Shown piece by piece: positions 61,312-64,000 of a DNA stretch of 64,000 bases (position 1 is its first letter; each line of letters opens with the position of its first letter). The stretch is from the NCBI GenBank assembly GCA_964472315.1, contig CAYYJS010000003.1:1-64000 (forward strand). Direction: 5' to 3'. Position numbers and translations under genes: made by a program. The stretch is from CAYYJS01 sp964472315. Its GTDB lineage: Bacteria > Verrucomicrobiota > Kiritimatiellia > UBA8416. The notes under the pieces are model-generated. The model ran no database searches and had not been told where the DNA came from. It saw only the letters and a list, made by a program, of their open reading frames with translations.

Positions 61312-63972
61312 TCATGGCTCGGCGGGTTCCGCACCGCCGGCACGCCGCATGGTCGTGAGACCGATTCCATCCCGGTCGCCGGGCGTGCTGCCGCACCACG
61401 CCAACAGCAGCGTCCCATTCACGATCGCCACACCGCTGCCGCCGATGCCCGACGCCAGGGATTGCCGGCCGTCGACCTGTTGGTTCACGACAAACTCCGA
61501 TCCGATCGGCTGTCCATGGCGGTCGAACAACCGGCCATGTATGTTGGAGTCCCGCGCATCGTGGTTCTCCCAGGCGATCAGCGTTTCGCCGCTCCTCGGG
61601 TCGACAGAGAGCTGGGGACTGCACTGCCGCCACGTTGTCGGCTCGTTGACACGCTGCTCATCGCCCGCCGGAACCCCGACGACGTCGAACCAGCGTACGT
61701 AGACACCCTCCCGATCGGTGGCGCCGAAGCCGTCCCAGGCCACGACGAAGCCGCCGGATGGCATGTACGCCACGCACGGACTGCCGCGGATGCCTTCGCC
61801 GGATGTGCTGACGTCGAACGTCGCGCCGTCGGCAAGCCCCGGCAACCGGAAGTGCCGCGCCCGGATGGGTCCGTTCTCCCGTTTCCGGTTGCCCCGACAC
61901 CACGCGATCGTGATGCGTCCATCGGATCGTATGTCGTGACCCGTCAGCACGCCGGGATCCTCCACGGGGTGCCACGCCGGGCCGCACGATCGACCGACGG
62001 CATCGAAACACCGCGCGACGGGCGGGTTCGTTTCGGAACAACCGACCACCACGATAGCGCCGTCCGTCGATGCGCGGACAACCGGACCGCACACATGCGG
62101 AAAGATGTCCAGGGCGCCGCCAATGGGACTCCCGTACCGGTCAAGCAATTGCCCGTGCGCCGCCGCGAGCCGGCCGCCCCAGACGGCCATGAAGCCGCGG
62201 CCGGGCAGCGCGGCCACGGACGGCGACGACTCCCATCCATCGGTCTGGTTCGCGTTCAACAGGAATTCCGAACCGACCGGGCGGCCATTGGGTTGGAAGA
62301 TCGTTCCATAGCAGTCGGCCTTGCGCCCCTGCCACCCCTCCCAGGCGACCAACACGTGCAGCCGTTCCAGGGCGAGCAGCGAGGGCGCCTGCTGCTTGCC
62401 GCGCGTCGTCGTATTGACCCGCATCTCGCTGACCCGGTACCGACGGTCCGCCAGACAGATCACGCCGGCATCGACGGTCACGACCACCGGCCGCGCAACG
62501 GGCGGCGTCGGCGGCGCCGGAGCGGCCTGCACAAGCGGCGCAGGCGTTACGGACGGCGGCTGGAGCACCGGGTCCGACGTCTCGGCCCGCGCATGGACCA
62601 CCGGTTCCGGTGTCTCGGCCGGTCGCGCCTCCGCGACGCGTGCCGACCGGACGCGCGGCTTCCTTTCCGCGTTCCGCTCCGGTTGGGCCACGTCGCGTCC
62701 GCCGACGCGCTTCGGCGCCTCGTCCGGCGATGCGGGCGGCGTCACGGGTGCGGGCGGCGTCACGGGTGCGGGTGCGGCGCGCGTCACGGATGCCGGCGGC
62801 GCGGGTGGCTCGACTGCCGACGGCGCCGCGGGCCGCTCAGCCCGCGTGTTCCAGATGCCGCGGCCAAGCGCGAACAGCAGCAGGATGCCGATCCCGATGA
62901 CAATGGGCATCCGCCCCCACAATAGCCACGCGAGACGCTGGGAGATGGGCGGGCCTTCGTCCGCCCAGTCGATCGGAGGGCACGGCGCCGCGGCGGCAAC
63001 CCGCGTTCCAGAACCCTCCCAGGCCCGGAGCAGCCCGCGCAATGGCCCAAGCGCGTTCCGCATGGCATCGGCCGTGGCATACCGATCCGCCGGTTTCTCC
63101 TCCATGGCTTTGGAGACGAAGCCATCCCAGTCACGGTTCAATGTCGGATCCAATTCCGACGGCCGTCGCAGACTCAACTGCCGCCCGGTCAGCAGACGGT
63201 AGGCGATCAGGCCGACGGCGTAGACGTCGCTGCGTGCATCCGCCTCCTGGCCGCGCCGTTGCTCGGGGCTCATGTACTCGTAGGTTCCCAACAGCCCGTG
63301 GTGTGCGGCATCCGCTTCCGGAACTTCGGTCGCGGCATCGCCCATGGACATCGACTGCGCGAAACTCCGTTGAGCCCGGTTCAACAGCCAGTCTTCACCC
63401 ACCGCGCGCGCCAATCCGAAGTCGGTGATCTTGGCCAGAAGACGGCCTTCGGTCTCGTACACCATGATGTTCGAGGGTTTCAGATCGCGATGCACCACAC
63501 CGCGCCCATGGGCGTAACCGAGGCCGTCCAGCACCTGGTCAAGCACCTCGACCAGATCCGCCTGCGGCAGCTTGCCCCCGAAGACCGCGGCCAGCTCGGA
63601 CAACGTCATGGACTGCTTGCCCGCCGCCACTTCGATCAGTTCCATGCGCAGCCAGTAGCGGCCGTGGTCCTCGCCGAAGTCGTCGACGCGTACGATGTGC
63701 GGGTGGTCGAGTGTCGACATCACCTGCGCTTCCCGGCGGAAGCGCCGTACCGACGCGGGATCGGCAGCGAGTTCCTCGCTGAGCAGCTTCAGCGCATGGC
63801 GCGTACCGGCTTCGGCATGGAGCACCTCATAGACCTCACCCATTCCGCCTCGGCCAAGCGGACGGATGACACGGTAGCACCCGAACATCCCACCGGAAGC
63901 AAGCGTGTAGCCGCCGGAAGGCCCCTCGGACCCGCCGGCCATGGTTCGCATCCCGCCAATACCGCTGTCCAT
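61312..63972 (-). CDS. Membrane Ser/Thr protein kinase with repeat-containing sensor domain (kinase 2)
   Basis: An 886-residue kinase. Residues 30-320 form an intact Hanks kinase (Gly loop 40-45, Lys62, catalytic Asp163 in HRDLKPSN, DFG 184-186), closely matching kinase 1. A long Ser-containing activation segment is present. A single transmembrane helix spans about residues 354-374 (MPIVIGIGILLLFALGRGIW). A Pro/Ala-rich linker to about residue 520 leads to an extracytoplasmic domain of repeated VAW-G...-RxFD..GxPxGxE-VN units, for example FVVAWDGFGATDREGVYVRW, probably a beta-propeller. The start at 63972 lies close to the window edge, so the upstream region is not visible. Confidence 0.85.
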   Translation of the reverse strand: MDSGIGGMRTMAGGSEGPSGGYTLASGGMFGCYRVIRPLGRGGMGEVYEVLHAEAGTRHALKLLSEELAADPASVRRFRREAQVMSTLDHPHIVRVDDFGEDHGRYWLRMELIEVAAGKQSMTLSELAAVFGGKLPQADLVEVLDQVLDGLGYAHGRGVVHRDLKPSNIMVYETEGRLLAKITDFGLARAVGEDWLLNRAQRSFAQSMSMGDAATEVPEADAAHHGLLGTYEYMSPEQRRGQEADARSDVYAVGLIAYRLLTGRQLSLRRPSELDPTLNRDWDGFVSKAMEEKPADRYATADAMRNALGPLRGLLRAWEGSGTRVAAAAPCPPIDWADEGPPISQRLAWLLWGRMPIVIGIGILLLFALGRGIWNTRAERPAAPSAVEPPAPPASVTRAAPAPVTPPAPVTPPASPDEAPKRVGGRDVAQPERNAERKPRVRSARVAEARPAETPEPVVHARAETSDPVLQPPSVTPAPLVQAAPAPPTPPVARPVVVTVDAGVICLADRRYRVSEMRVNTTTRGKQQAPSLLALERLHVLVAWEGWQGRKADCYGTIFQPNGRPVGSEFLLNANQTDGWESSPSVAALPGRGFMAVWGGRLAAAHGQLLDRYGSPIGGALDIFPHVCGPVVRASTDGAIVVVGCSETNPPVARCFDAVGRSCGPAWHPVEDPGVLTGHDIRSDGRITIAWCRGNRKRENGPIRARHFRLPGLADGATFDVSTSGEGIRGSPCVAYMPSGGFVVAWDGFGATDREGVYVRWFDVVGVPAGDEQRVNEPTTWRQCSPQLSVDPRSGETLIAWENHDARDSNIHGRLFDRHGQPIGSEFVVNQQVDGRQSLASGIGGSGVAIVNGTLLLAWCGSTPGDRDGIGLTTMRRAGGAEPAEP

Positions 63973-64000
63973 CGTCGTTCCGTTCCACCTCAAAACCAAC

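Overview
The window is a high-GC, densely packed chromosomal segment from an anaerobic or fermentative bacterium. The V/A-type ATPase operon order (E, DUF2764, A, B, D, I, K), an Rnf complex, pyruvate:ferredoxin oxidoreductase and an Nfn-like transhydrogenase occur together here. With the YfhO and GT-C type membrane glycosyltransferases and Y1-type (RAYT) transposase debris, this suggests the PVC superphylum, most likely Kiritimatiellota or Lentisphaerota. No rRNA is present to settle this, so the taxonomy is inference.

Region 1 (1-13.4 kb) is a surface-polysaccharide locus: a YfhO-type membrane protein, GT8, DUF5672, GT2 and GT4 glycosyltransferases, FkbM and three other SAM methyltransferases, a Wzx-like flippase, and a conserved polysaccharide-cluster protein of unknown function. 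Its genes switch strand, it looks less GC-rich than the rest (most clearly at 4-8 kb), and it carries an inactivated IS66 transposase fragment, so at least part of it was probably acquired.

Region 2 (13.5-28.4 kb, all minus strand) holds a metallophosphatase-PHP fusion with a two-helix membrane partner, the seven-gene V/A-ATPase operon, a GAF plus degenerate GGDEF protein, pyruvate:ferredoxin oxidoreductase and class II aldolase. Shikimate kinase and an ABC-F ATPase (plus strand) separate it from Region 3 (31-36 kb), a complete rnfABCDGE operon. Region 4 (36-42.5 kb) has a secreted TPR protein, a stretch of RAYT transposase debris with palindromic repeats, a KaiC-like/PEP-binding fusion protein, and an NfnB-NfnA pair. 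Together these genes form a ferredoxin-centred energy system: PFOR reduces ferredoxin, Rnf turns ferredoxin oxidation into an ion gradient, Nfn links ferredoxin, NADH and NADPH, and the ATPase uses or makes the gradient. The proteolipid has the residues expected for Na+ binding.

Region 5 (42.6-53.4 kb) is mostly housekeeping: a GT-C membrane protein, IMP dehydrogenase, a secreted protein, a YceH-like protein, an orphan family-5 solute-binding protein, dxs-tlyA-nadK, and a small Cys-rich protein. Region 6 (53.5-59.5 kb) has a 2-Cys peroxiredoxin divergent from a regulated catabolic operon: XRE-cupin regulator, cupin, Gfo/Idh dehydrogenase, SDR, FAD-dependent oxidoreductase. The last genes of that operon are separated by G-rich polypurine spacers. 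Region 7 (59.6-64 kb) has tRNA-Ala(GGC), a second copy of the palindromic repeat, and two tandem-duplicated membrane Ser/Thr kinases, one with a large repeat-containing extracytoplasmic domain.

Overlapping stop/start codons (ATGA or GTGA) recur in nearly every operon and were used, with Shine-Dalgarno matches, to choose starts. All function calls rest on motifs read by eye; no database search was run.
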